A stretch of 34,368 bases of DNA from DATKZS01 sp035527835 [NCBI: bacterium] (GTDB lineage: Bacteria > RBG-13-61-14), in assembly GCA_035527835.1 (NCBI GenBank), contig DATKZS010000100.1:1-34368 (forward strand), read 5' to 3'. The position numbers and the translations under genes are program-made. Shown here one piece after another: positions 15,270 to 22,556 of the stretch (within the stretch, counting starts at the first letter, position 1; each line of letters starts with the position of its first letter). Under the pieces are notes generated by a model. The model saw only the letters and a list, made by a program, of their open reading frames with translations, was not told where the DNA came from and searched no databases.

Positions 15270-16502
15270 ATGACTTATCAACAATCAAAGGAGATGATTA
15301 AAATCGAAGAATTGAAATATGAATTCGAGAAATGCCGGGTCTGCGGCGAATGCCTGTCCCATTGCCCCGTGTTCGGGTTTACCAAGGACGAGGCCGCGGG
15401 GGAGATGGAAAAGCTCAGGTCGGGACGGCCTTCCAAGGTGCTGTCGTGGTGCACCGGCTGCATGGCGTGCAATAACTTCTGCGAACTGGACTGCAAACCC
15501 TACCAGCTTATTCTTGACCGCCACCACCGCAATTACCTCGAGAGGGGCGGCCTGCCCGCAATGATCGAGTCCATACTTTTTTACTCCAGGCCAAACATCG
15601 CCGGCGAGGTGGCGAAGAGGTTCACCAGCCGGGAAAAGGCGGACGCGGAGAAATGGCTAAAGGCCGCGGAAAAACCGGAATCATTGAAGGGCGAGAAGGA
15701 ACTGCTGTTTCTCGGGTGCAACCAGTTCCTCAATCCATACGTGGTTGCAAGCGGCCTGTGGGCCGAGCTGCCGGCGTTCGGCAAGCCGGGAGAGTTGTGC
15801 TGCGGAGAGCCGCTTTACCGGCTGGGAGTCCTGGACGCCGTGGCCAGACAGACCCAACGCCTGAACCATTATTTCAGCGGCTTTGAAATTGAAAGGCTCG
15901 TCATGTTCTGCCCCGCGGGATACAACATGTTCAACAACGTGCTTCCTCAAAAGTTCGGCCTCAGGCTGCCCTTCAAGACCGTTTACCTCGGGGACTGGCT
16001 GCTTGAAAAGATAGACCGGGGCGAAATCGAACGCAAGAAAAAGCTGGACCTGAAAATCACGGTTCACGACTCCTGCCACTCGCGGCAGCTGGGAGCTGAC
16101 TTCCGCGATTCCAATCGCAGGCTGCTCGAGTGGACCGGCGCCGAGATCGTCGAGATGCGGCGGCACGGCGACCAGGGGCTATGCTGCGGTCTGGCCGCGG
16201 CCGCGGGCTTTTATCCCAACACCGTTCCCTCGCTGTTCAAGGCCCTGGCCGAGGCGGACAGGACCAACGCCGACGCACTGGCCGCTTACTGCAACGGCTG
16301 CGTGGTGACGCTTATGATTGGAAGAAGGTTTTTCCCCGGAAAACCCGTGCACCACGCCTTCGACCTGGTCAGGATGGCCGCGGGCGAAGAACCGCCTTAT
16401 CTCCATAAGAAACGCGGTCTGGACCTTGTCATGGCATCCCTCGGACTCTTCCGAAAACAAGGACTGTCTCTGGTTACAAGGCCAAGACGCAAAATCATGT
16501 AA
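15270..16502 (+). CDS. HdrD-like Fe-S oxidoreductase with two CCG domains (copy 2)
   Basis: 410 residues from ATG 15270. An ATG at 15294 aligns better with the paralogue's N-terminus but lies directly on the AAAGGAG tract, so the start is unsettled. Ferredoxin clusters are C22-C25-C28-C32 (CRVCGECLSHCP) and C61-C64-C67-C71 (CTGCMACNNFC). CCG-type motifs follow as ELCCGEPLYR with FCPAGYNMFNN, then HDSCHSRQL with LCCGLAAAAG and YCNGCVV. Colinear with the divergent copy, including spacing of all motifs, so the pair arose by duplication. The second cluster here ends FCELDC instead of YCPNN, suggesting a changed cluster environment. The gene ends 81 bp before tRNA-Thr. Confidence 0.85.
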   Translation: MTYQQSKEMIKIEELKYEFEKCRVCGECLSHCPVFGFTKDEAAGEMEKLRSGRPSKVLSWCTGCMACNNFCELDCKPYQLILDRHHRNYLERGGLPAMIESILFYSRPNIAGEVAKRFTSREKADAEKWLKAAEKPESLKGEKELLFLGCNQFLNPYVVASGLWAELPAFGKPGELCCGEPLYRLGVLDAVARQTQRLNHYFSGFEIERLVMFCPAGYNMFNNVLPQKFGLRLPFKTVYLGDWLLEKIDRGEIERKKKLDLKITVHDSCHSRQLGADFRDSNRRLLEWTGAEIVEMRRHGDQGLCCGLAAAAGFYPNTVPSLFKALAEADRTNADALAAYCNGCVVTLMIGRRFFPGKPVHHAFDLVRMAAGEEPPYLHKKRGLDLVMASLGLFRKQGLSLVTRPRRKIM

Positions 16503-16528
16503 CTGCATTTCAAACCGGACTGTTGAGA

Positions 16529-16557
16529 TTGACAAGCGGCGGGGTTGGCCTTATCAT
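16529..16557 (+). promoter_or_regulatory. Near-consensus sigma-70 promoter for tRNA-Thr
   Basis: -35 TTGACA (16529-16534, perfect), 17-bp spacer, -10 TATCAT (16552-16557, five of six); the mature tRNA starts 27 nt downstream. Confidence 0.75.
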
Positions 16558-16583
16558 ACCACTCTCGTAGGCTCCCGCCTTTT

Positions 16584-16659
16584 GCCGGCGTAGCTCAGTT
16601 GGTAGAGCAGCTGATTCGTAATCAGCAGGTCGCGGGTTCGATTCCCATCGCCGGCTCCA
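16584..16659 (+). tRNA. tRNA-Thr (anticodon CGU), CCA encoded
   Basis: 76 nt. Acceptor GCCGGCG (16584-16590) pairs with CGCCGGC (16649-16655), followed by discriminator T and an encoded CCA (16657-16659). D-arm TAGCTCAGTTGGTAGAGCA and T-arm GCGGGTTCGATTCCC are canonical. Anticodon stem GCTGA/TCAGC (16610-16614, 16622-16626) frames loop TTCGTAA with CGT at 16617-16619, reading ACG codons. The 3' end abuts an integrase remnant, a common phage/island insertion arrangement. Confidence 0.97.
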
Positions 16660-16665
16660 TTTTTT

Positions 16666-16782
16666 CAAGCTGTTATGCCTCATAAAAACGTTCATGGTCT
16701 TGTGGCCGATTATCGCCATGATCACCCGGTCCTGCTTCCCGGCCCGCCTCATGTTGGTGACAAAAGTCTCCTTTCTATCCCG
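16666..16782 (-). pseudogene. C-terminal remnant of a tyrosine recombinase (integrase)
   Basis: The minus-strand frame reads TFVTNMRRAGKQDRVIMAI followed by IGHKTMNVFMRHNSL. This matches the conserved end of tyrosine site-specific recombinases: the HxLRHTF-type box, then G-H-K-T with the catalytic histidine, then the segment with the nucleophilic tyrosine. Here the residue expected to be Tyr (R-Y-N) is His, and the box upstream reads DRKETF, lacking the LRH. All of the catalytic domain before it is missing, because the neighbouring AOR gene's stop lies 3 nt beyond. It ends 7 nt from the tRNA-Thr 3' end, so an element once integrated there and was mostly lost. The longer ORF running on through the antisense tRNA is spurious. 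Confidence 0.75.
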
Positions 16783-16784
16783 AT

Positions 16785-18755
16785 TTAACGGGACGGAAAC
16801 AGGTGAGCGATATCAAGTTCCATAAGCGTTTCCGGCGTAGGACCGCCCGTGGCCGGATCATACCCCAGAAGCCGGTAGAATGCTTCCTGCAAAGGTTGTG
16901 CATCAACGGACTTGCCTTTGAGAGGTCCTTTGGTCTGGGGCGGCCGGCCCAGGGCCCGGTCATGCAATCGGGTGTTTTGGGGCCGGATTCCTTCTCGAAC
17001 GTTGAAGGCTTTTCGCAAGGCCAGGATTCTCTTGCCGGTCTTGAAGTATTCATCCGCCGACAAATCCCAGCCGGTTACGGCATTGAGGTAATCAACTATG
17101 GGATAATCAGTGCTGTCCGCGCCGAGGAGACACAGGCCGGCGCAGTTGATGATTTGGGCGTAAATACTGGTTGCGGTGTACAAAGCGACCTTTCCGCTTT
17201 GTTCCGTTTTGGCCTGCCGGGCCATCCTTCCCGCTTCCGGAAACTGCTTCCGCCCGCTCCGGAGATCAATGTCCTGGTAGCTGGCAATGGTGTGGCGGCC
17301 GGGCGTCGGCTCGCAAGAGTATGCGATGGCGTAACCGGGGTCGAGCCGGGAATCGTGCATGGGCAATTCCTGACCCCCGGCGTGTACGGCGAACGCTTCC
17401 GAGCCCGTTCCCAGTTTTTGAGCCGCAACCCTGACCCCGTCGGCCAAAAGATCACCCAGACCTTCCCGGTTGATGATCATGTCCGTTAACTTAATGATCT
17501 CCTCGGTTCGGCCCCAACCCAGGCGGAGCCCGTTCGTGGTTCGTTGGTCTATCAACCCCTTTTCAAAACACTCAACTGCAAAGGCAACGGCCCCGCCCGC
17601 GGAGATGGTGTCAAGACCGGCCCGATTGCACATCTCATTGAGCTCGATGATCCCCTCCAGATCATCGTGCATGAGCAGGCCCCCGAAAGCGGCAAGGGTT
17701 TCATACTCCGGCTTGTGCCCCTGGGTCCCGCGATAACGCCCGGCGTTGATTTCGATGATGCCCCCGCAGCCGAGCGGGCAACCCTGGCAGGCAAACCTTT
17801 TTTCCTGATGATTGATTACGTTTTCCGCGGAAACCCGGAGGGCCATCTCAAAGGTATAGTCCACGTATCCGGATCCGTCCCAGTTCCTGATGGGCATGTC
17901 CCCGATCAGGGCCGAATACAGCGTGGTTCCACACGTGCCCCAACGTCTCCAGATCTCCCGGACCGTTCCCGGCTCGGCCGGAAAGCGGATCCCGGTCTTG
18001 GATAACAATTTGCTGACGAAATTCATGAACCGGATACTGACCTTGTCCAACAACCTGGGCTCGCTCTTGAATGCCGACATGAATCCAGCCGTGATGTCCT
18101 TAACCTCCTGCGGCCGCGCCACCGGCACCTTGCCGCTGCCTCGGAAGGCCACGGCCTTGAGGTTCTTGCTGCCCATCAGGGCCCCCAGGCCGGAACGGGC
18201 CGCAATTCTTCCCCCCTCGGTCACCACGCCGGAGATCAAGGAGAGCTTCTCCCCGGACACACCGATCGTGGCGACCCGGACCTTCCGGTCTCCCAGTTCA
18301 TGCCGAATGGTCTCTTCGGTTTGAACGGTATCCATCCCCCAGAGGGAGCTGGCGTTCATGATTTCTATCTTCCCGTCGCTGATGCTGACCCAAACCGGTT
18401 TTTCAGCTCGACCGGTGAAAAAAATCGCGTCGAACCCGGCCCGTTTCATTTCCCGGGACAGGTACCCGCCGCAATTGGCGTCCCCCCAGGTGCCGGTCAG
18501 GGGTGATTTGCCCGCCACCATGAAACGACCCGAAAAAGGCGCTCCCGTCCCGGTCAAGAGACCGGAACAGAAACCGAGGTGGGCATGGGGAGACAGAGGG
18601 CCAATGTTTGCCGGTTGACGTTCCGTTATCACAGCCGCCCCCAGGCCATAACCGGACAGAAACTTCCGGAAAAAGTCTTCCGCCAACTCGATTTTTTCCG
18701 TTGCCCCCGACGATAAATCCACAACTGCATACCCGCCGATGAATCCTCCAGACAT
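16785..18755 (-). CDS. Aldehyde:ferredoxin oxidoreductase family tungstoenzyme
   Basis: 656 residues from ATG 18753-18755, with a perfect GGAGGT 6 nt upstream; a TTG four codons earlier is rejected. Family enzymes interconvert aldehydes and carboxylic acids using a tungsten bis-pyranopterin and a [4Fe-4S] cluster, passing electrons to ferredoxin. N-terminal pterin-binding features are visible (GGFIGGYAVVDLSSG, SGRFMVAGKSPLTG, DANCGGYLSREMKRAG). The cluster cysteines are C323-x2-C326-x3-C330 (ACQGCPLGCGG) and C542 (GLCLLG). Full family length. The central region (about 220-280) is longer than in hyperthermophile AOR, so it may be one of the uncharacterised AOR-like clades. Bordered by the integrase remnant and by a mobile repeat just upstream of its start. 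Confidence 0.92.
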   Translation of the reverse strand: MSGGFIGGYAVVDLSSGATEKIELAEDFFRKFLSGYGLGAAVITERQPANIGPLSPHAHLGFCSGLLTGTGAPFSGRFMVAGKSPLTGTWGDANCGGYLSREMKRAGFDAIFFTGRAEKPVWVSISDGKIEIMNASSLWGMDTVQTEETIRHELGDRKVRVATIGVSGEKLSLISGVVTEGGRIAARSGLGALMGSKNLKAVAFRGSGKVPVARPQEVKDITAGFMSAFKSEPRLLDKVSIRFMNFVSKLLSKTGIRFPAEPGTVREIWRRWGTCGTTLYSALIGDMPIRNWDGSGYVDYTFEMALRVSAENVINHQEKRFACQGCPLGCGGIIEINAGRYRGTQGHKPEYETLAAFGGLLMHDDLEGIIELNEMCNRAGLDTISAGGAVAFAVECFEKGLIDQRTTNGLRLGWGRTEEIIKLTDMIINREGLGDLLADGVRVAAQKLGTGSEAFAVHAGGQELPMHDSRLDPGYAIAYSCEPTPGRHTIASYQDIDLRSGRKQFPEAGRMARQAKTEQSGKVALYTATSIYAQIINCAGLCLLGADSTDYPIVDYLNAVTGWDLSADEYFKTGKRILALRKAFNVREGIRPQNTRLHDRALGRPPQTKGPLKGKSVDAQPLQEAFYRLLGYDPATGGPTPETLMELDIAHLFPSR

Positions 18756-18796
18756 CAGGACCTCCAAAATCTTCGTTTAAATAATATGTTACATCT

Positions 18797-19061
18797 CAGT
18801 GCGGTCCAAAACCAATGAACCGGAAAACCGCCAGGGCGCCAAGAACGCCAAGAATCATGATTTTATTTTAATCTCAGTCCAGCTTCCGGCTAAATGATTC
18901 TTTATTGGCGCTCCCGCCGGCCGGTTCGCCAAGCAGGTTGGGGCCAAAGCCCTGGAGTTGTTTTTTAGTCCCGCCGCAAATAAACACCAGGATTTACTTG
19001 GAGATTCTTGGCGTTCTTGGCGCCGTGGCGGTTTTCTTATCGTCTATTTTGGACAAGAGTG
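18797..19061. mobile_element. Non-autonomous inverted-repeat element, copy A
   Basis: 265 bp with left end CAGTGCGGTCCAAAACC and right end TATTTTGGACAAGAGTG, the same terminal design as copies B-D. Subterminal words are CGCC-AGG / GCGCCAAG / CGCCAAG on the left and CTTGGCGTTCTTGGCG on the right. The core TTGGCGCTCC...TTCGCCAAGCAGG is shared. No matching 9-bp flanks are visible (GTTACATCT versus AAAATCATT), and the left terminus has diverged, so this is an older copy. It begins 42 bp upstream of the AOR start and fills the AOR/lipoprotein gap. Confidence 0.85.
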
Positions 19062-19076
19062 AAAATCATTCCACAA

Positions 19077-19108
19077 TCATCTGCGTTAATCTGCGTTCAT
19101 CTGCGGCT
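19077..19108. repeat. Half-copy of the CGCAGATGAA-word repeat
   Basis: One arm matching the right arm at 10895-10927 (ATCTGCGTTAATCTGCGTTC and on). It supplies the stop codon and last residues of the minus-strand ORF ending at 19086. A half-copy of the GCACAG-word repeat lies at about 19152-19179 within the same ORF. Confidence 0.8.
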
Positions 19109-20432
19109 CCTTTAATCTCCTGATACTTTGGTTGCGGCCAGGCGCCGCGCTGGGCTCTCTGTGCCTCGGTGCGAAATCAAACCCGCGGGGCGCTCCCCTG
19201 CCGGCCGGGATTTCTAAAAGGGGGACGGAGATGAAGCGGGGTCGGTAGATGGAGGCGTTGTTGACGAGCTCGGACAGGTCGTTGGTGTTGACGACGCAGG
19301 TGATGAGGAGCGTGCCGGGGTCGGAGAGGGCGGCGTGGCCCTTGGCGGCGTAGGCGAAGAGGGAGGGGCTGGCGGCGAGGTCGGGTACGGTGAAGACGGG
19401 GGTCACGTCGGACCAGGGGCCTTGCGGGGCGGGGGCGGTGCGGACGAAGATGCGGGCGCCCAGCGGAGGCTCGCTGTAAACCATGAGGTAGCGGGCGCCG
19501 CCATCGGCCATGCGCTCCACGCTGAGCTCGGAGGCCACGTTGCCGGCCACCGGCCTGGCGGCGGCGGGCGATGAGAGCCAGCGGCCGTCGGCTCCGAAAA
19601 ATTCCCACGAAGAAAAATCCTCGAATGATTCCGGCCGCGCGCGGGCGAGCACCAGGTCCTTGCGATCGGGCCGGGCGGACTCCACTCCATAGATGTAGAT
19701 GCAGCCGGACGCTCCGGCCCGGGAAGGAAGATAAAGGGCGGCCACTCCCCATTCCACGGCGGGGCCCTCCGTCGCTCCGCTCCTTTTTTCCATTGACCGC
19801 GGCAGCTCGATGACGCGTGGGTCCCAGGCCGCCGCCGGCATCGAGGCATCGGCGACCATTGCCATGGCGTTGGCGATGGTCTGAAAGGACCACACCGACC
19901 CGTCACCCTCCTTGTTTTCCAATTGAATCAGGAACAGGGCGAGGCTGCTCGTTCCCCGCGGCCCGGGAAAGACCACGGCGCCTCCGGTGGGCCAATACCA
20001 GGTATCGGCGGCGGGGTCCGCGTGAGGCGTGGGCTCAAGCCATGCAGTGGGCCGGCCGGAGGCGTCGGTCGGTCCCCAGTAGAAATGCGCGTCGTCCGGA
20101 TCGGGGGGCTCTCCGGGCCGGGCGGGGTCATAGGGGTGCACGGCGATGGAGTTATGGACCATGGCCGCTCGGACGTGGCGGTTGTCGTCCACCTCTCCCA
20201 CGAAGGAGTCTCCGAAGAGCCAGAGGACGCGGTTGCCGGGGATGATGAAGCTCGCGGCCACGTCGGCGCCGGTCCAGCCGGAGTGGCGCTCGAACACGCG
20301 GTCCCATTGCGCTTGTGGCTGGGCTGGAGCGGGGGGTACGGCGGGGGCGGACTTGATGAGGCCGTGGCAGGAGCAGGCAAGGAACAGGATGAGGACGTGG
20401 GCGGCCGATCTCCGTAAAATATTTTCATTCAT
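19086..20432 (-). CDS. DUF5005/DUF4185-like propeller lipoprotein with repeat-derived C-terminus
   Basis: 448 residues. Signal peptide with lipobox LFLAC (lipidated Cys20), so the mature protein is anchored to a membrane. The early segment WTGADVAASFIIPGNRVLWL, then FGDSFVGEV and MVHNSIAVHPYD, matches the DUF5005/DUF4185 pattern (D/W-x-G-A-D, W-L-F-G-D, H-N-S-I). These are predicted five-bladed propellers related to glycoside hydrolases. Later blades include YLMVYSEPPLGARIFVRTAP and GTLLITCVVNTNDLSEL. From about residue 410 onward the sequence (DFAPRHREPSA, RLKEPQMNAD) is translated from two half-copies of non-coding repeats, so the original stop has probably been lost or read through. Divergent from the XRE regulator. 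Confidence 0.7.
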   Translation of the reverse strand: MNENILRRSAAHVLILFLACSCHGLIKSAPAVPPAPAQPQAQWDRVFERHSGWTGADVAASFIIPGNRVLWLFGDSFVGEVDDNRHVRAAMVHNSIAVHPYDPARPGEPPDPDDAHFYWGPTDASGRPTAWLEPTPHADPAADTWYWPTGGAVVFPGPRGTSSLALFLIQLENKEGDGSVWSFQTIANAMAMVADASMPAAAWDPRVIELPRSMEKRSGATEGPAVEWGVAALYLPSRAGASGCIYIYGVESARPDRKDLVLARARPESFEDFSSWEFFGADGRWLSSPAAARPVAGNVASELSVERMADGGARYLMVYSEPPLGARIFVRTAPAPQGPWSDVTPVFTVPDLAASPSLFAYAAKGHAALSDPGTLLITCVVNTNDLSELVNNASIYRPRFISVPLLEIPAGRGAPRGFDFAPRHREPSAAPGRNQSIRRLKEPQMNAD

Positions 20433-20560
20433 GGCCCGTCAATCTCCGTTTTTGGTGGCCGCGAAGCTTGGGGCCGCGCGGCTCTCTTATGATTGTGCCA
20501 CGCCGCGGAGACGAAGGCCATTCCCGGCGCGTGGCGGGTTGACTTGTTAATTCTTATCAA

Positions 20561-20583
20561 GCTATGATATGATTTGACATAGC
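20561..20583. promoter_or_regulatory. Inverted repeat over the -35 of the XRE gene; candidate operator
   Basis: GCTATG (20561-20566) and CATAGC (20578-20583) form a perfect dyad with an 11-bp centre covering the -35 box. A wider pair, ATCAAG (20556-20561) and CTTGAT (20600-20605), brackets the promoter. The position fits autorepression by the HTH protein downstream. Inference only. Confidence 0.45.
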
Positions 20584-20601
20584 ATGATTCAATCTTATAC
20601 T
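20574..20601 (+). promoter_or_regulatory. Near-consensus sigma-70 promoter of the XRE regulator
   Basis: -35 TTGACA (20574-20579, perfect), 16-bp spacer, -10 TATACT (20596-20601, five of six), in an A/T-rich island. The gene's ATG follows 20 nt later with a GGGGAG ribosome site. Confidence 0.75.
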
Positions 20602-20620
20602 TGATCGCGAGGGGAGAGAC

Positions 20621-21004
20621 ATGGGAAAGAAGGAGCCTAAGACACTGGGGGAGCGGATCCGGCGGGTGCGCGGCGACTACAGCCAGATCGAGTTCGCGGA
20701 CATGGTGCGGGTGAAGCAGCCGATGATCAGCCGTTACGAGGCCGGCCACGAGACGCCGTCTCCGCGGATTCTGCTGCGGATCGCGCAGTTCGCGGGGAAG
20801 AGCATCGAATGGCTGCTGACGGGCAAGCAGGCCGGGGGCGGACGGCAGATTTCCCGCGATGAGCTGGTGGGCCAGGCGGCCAAGGCCCTGAGCAAGACCA
20901 GCAACCCGGACGCCAAGGACTTCAACGAAATGATGAAAGATCTCTTCAAGCAGCGGGAGCGGATGCAGCGGGTGCTGAGCTTTTACAAGTTCGAAAAACG
21001 CTGA
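20621..21004 (+). CDS. XRE-family helix-turn-helix regulator
   Basis: 127 residues. Residues about 8-68 are an HTH_3 domain (LGERIRRVRGDYSQIEFADM, VRVKQPMISRYEAGHETPSP, then LLRIAQFAGKSIEWLLTG), where the SRYEAG segment is the recognition helix end typical of Cro/C1-type repressors. The C-terminal part (80-127) is helical and charged, probably a dimerisation segment (SNPDAKDFNEMMKDLFKQRE). Its own promoter overlaps a dyad, suggesting autoregulation. It is divergent from the lipoprotein gene and convergent with the amidohydrolase, so neither neighbour is a certain target. No phage genes are nearby. Confidence 0.9.
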   Translation: MGKKEPKTLGERIRRVRGDYSQIEFADMVRVKQPMISRYEAGHETPSPRILLRIAQFAGKSIEWLLTGKQAGGGRQISRDELVGQAAKALSKTSNPDAKDFNEMMKDLFKQRERMQRVLSFYKFEKR

Positions 21005-21021
21005 AGGATGCTTTAAAGAAT

Positions 21022-21060
21022 CGCCGCCGCGATGAAGGCAATCGCGGCGGCGGGTATTTT
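21022..21060 (+). terminator. Rho-independent terminator after the XRE gene, possibly bidirectional
   Basis: Perfect 12-bp stem CGCCGCCGCGAT (21022-21033) / 21041-21052 with a 7-nt loop, followed by GGTATTTT. It begins 18 nt after the stop. On the minus strand the same hairpin lies 25 nt past the amidohydrolase stop. Confidence 0.8.
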
Positions 21061-21076
21061 GAATGCCCGGTTGCCT

Positions 21077-22297
21077 CTACAGGAACAGCCTGCGGTCCAG
21101 GTCGCCGGCGCGGAGCTTCCTGCCCTTCATGACGGTCCATTCCGGAATGATGCGCTTCTCGCTGACCCGCTTTTGTCCGGTCACGTCCTTGCAGGTGAAT
21201 TGCCCCTCGGCCAGGCTGAAGACGGTGAGGGTGGCCTCGGCGCCTGGCCTGATCTCGCGCTCCAGTCCCATGACCTTGGCGGGCTTGGTGCTGGCCCGCT
21301 CGATGATGGCGGCGAGCGGCATGCCCGCGGCGAGGAGGTTGGTGAGGACGTTGGCGAAGGTGCGGGCATGGAGGATGCCGCTCGCGATATAGATGTCGGA
21401 GCTGACGGTGAAATCGTCGAATCCCTGGTCGAGCGCGCGCAGGACGGCGTCGAAGGCGAAGCTTGACATGCCGTGGGCCACGTCCCACTTGACGCCGCGG
21501 GCGTAGGCGTCCTTGACCGCGTCGGTCAGCTTGCCGTCTGGTCCGATGATGCAGTTGCCCTTGCCGCGGAGGAAATGGCAGATGGTGTCTCCCTCCTTCA
21601 TGTAGGGCAGGATGTCTTCGAGGGACGGCGGCGGCGCGCCGATGTGGATGGTGATGGGCATTTTGAGGAGGTCGCCGGCCTCGCGGATCTTGCGCACGTA
21701 ATAGAGGCGGTCGGAGCGGGCCGAGACCTCGCTGTCGGCGCGGAGCTTGAGCCCGATGATGCGGCCTTGGGATTTCTCGATGACCGGACCCATGGCCGGG
21801 ATGTCGTCCCAGCCAATGCGGGTCATGTAGAAGTTGGAGAGCTTGATGCCCTCGCGCTTGATGTTGAGGAGCGCAAGACAGGGGACTTCGCCCAGGCTGT
21901 CGGCGACGGCGGTTTCGAGGCGGTCATAGTTGTAAGGCCCGGTGGTGCCGGCGTCGAGCAGCGCGGTGACGCCTTGCGCGGTTCCGAGCCTTTTCACGGA
22001 TGATCCGGCGGACTTGCGGTGTCGCCAGTCCACATAGTGGACGTGGAGGTCCACCCAGCCCGGGCTCACGTACAGTCCTTGGCCCGCGATCACCTCGGCG
22101 CCTGAGAGCGTGCCGGGCTCGGCGATGGCCGCGATGCGGCCCGCGCTGACGCCTATGTCGCAACGGTTGAAGCCGCCGTCAATCAGCGCCCGCACGTCGC
22201 GGAGCACCAGCTCGTGCCCGTCCGCGGCCCGCGCCGCGCCGGCGGCCAGGCCCGCCACGGCCAGTCCCATTCCTCCGATGAATTCGCGTCTATCCAT
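21077..22297 (-). CDS. Tat-exported amidohydrolase/deacetylase family metallohydrolase
   Basis: 406 residues. The N-terminus MDRREFIGGMGLAVAGLAAG is a twin-arginine signal (R-R-E-F-I then hydrophobic core, ARA cleavage), so a folded metalloenzyme is probably sent to the periplasm. Amidohydrolase metal ligands are visible: H85-x-H87 (DLHVHYVD), a candidate carboxylated K184 (IGLKLRADS), H218 (ITIHIG), H241 (TICHFLRG) and D301 (SSDIY). The order matches the dihydroorotase-like deacetylase group (EF_0837 type), whose substrates are mostly unknown. An N-terminal and C-terminal beta-sandwich half flank the barrel (GQGLYVSPG; RPGAEATLTVFSLAEG), as usual. Start ATG at 22297 is followed immediately by the signal. 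Convergent with the XRE gene. Confidence 0.87.
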   Translation of the reverse strand: MDRREFIGGMGLAVAGLAAGAARAADGHELVLRDVRALIDGGFNRCDIGVSAGRIAAIAEPGTLSGAEVIAGQGLYVSPGWVDLHVHYVDWRHRKSAGSSVKRLGTAQGVTALLDAGTTGPYNYDRLETAVADSLGEVPCLALLNIKREGIKLSNFYMTRIGWDDIPAMGPVIEKSQGRIIGLKLRADSEVSARSDRLYYVRKIREAGDLLKMPITIHIGAPPPSLEDILPYMKEGDTICHFLRGKGNCIIGPDGKLTDAVKDAYARGVKWDVAHGMSSFAFDAVLRALDQGFDDFTVSSDIYIASGILHARTFANVLTNLLAAGMPLAAIIERASTKPAKVMGLEREIRPGAEATLTVFSLAEGQFTCKDVTGQKRVSEKRIIPEWTVMKGRKLRAGDLDRRLFL

Positions 22298-22380
22298 GCC
22301 ACTACTCCTCCCGTTTGTTGGGAATAAGGTAGCACCTTGGACTGGCTTGAATCAACTTATTACTATTGTCAGGATTGATT

Positions 22381-22456
22381 TCGCACAGAGGCACAGAGTT
22401 CACGGAGATTAATTTTCTCTTCTCCTGTTCTCTGTGTACTCTGTGCCTCTGTGCGA
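22381..22456. repeat. Hairpin repeat, word family GCACAG (second copy)
   Basis: Left arm TCGCACAGAGGCACAGAG (22381-22398) pairs with the right arm at 22438-22456. Same family as 10381-10462 but with a different loop. It lies between the divergent amidohydrolase and MaoC genes. Confidence 0.9.
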
Positions 22457-22556
22457 GATAAAATTGCGGAATACTCGATCAGTGCGAGGGGCGCTGCCTC
22501 CTTGAACGGAACTGACGCTGAGCTTAGAATGATGGCTGCGCGGGCGAGGTGCATTG

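Noticed and set aside
14010-16502. Divergent Fe-S genes as a glpC/glycolate oxidase (glcF) operon
   Set aside because: There is no GlcD/GlpA-type flavoprotein next to them, and the motif spacing only supports the broader CCG family.
16510-16752. 80-codon ORF running through the tRNA antisense (RRWESNPRPADYESA)
   Set aside because: The motif is the well-known translation of antisense tRNA sequence. Only the part before it is a real integrase remnant, annotated as a pseudogene.
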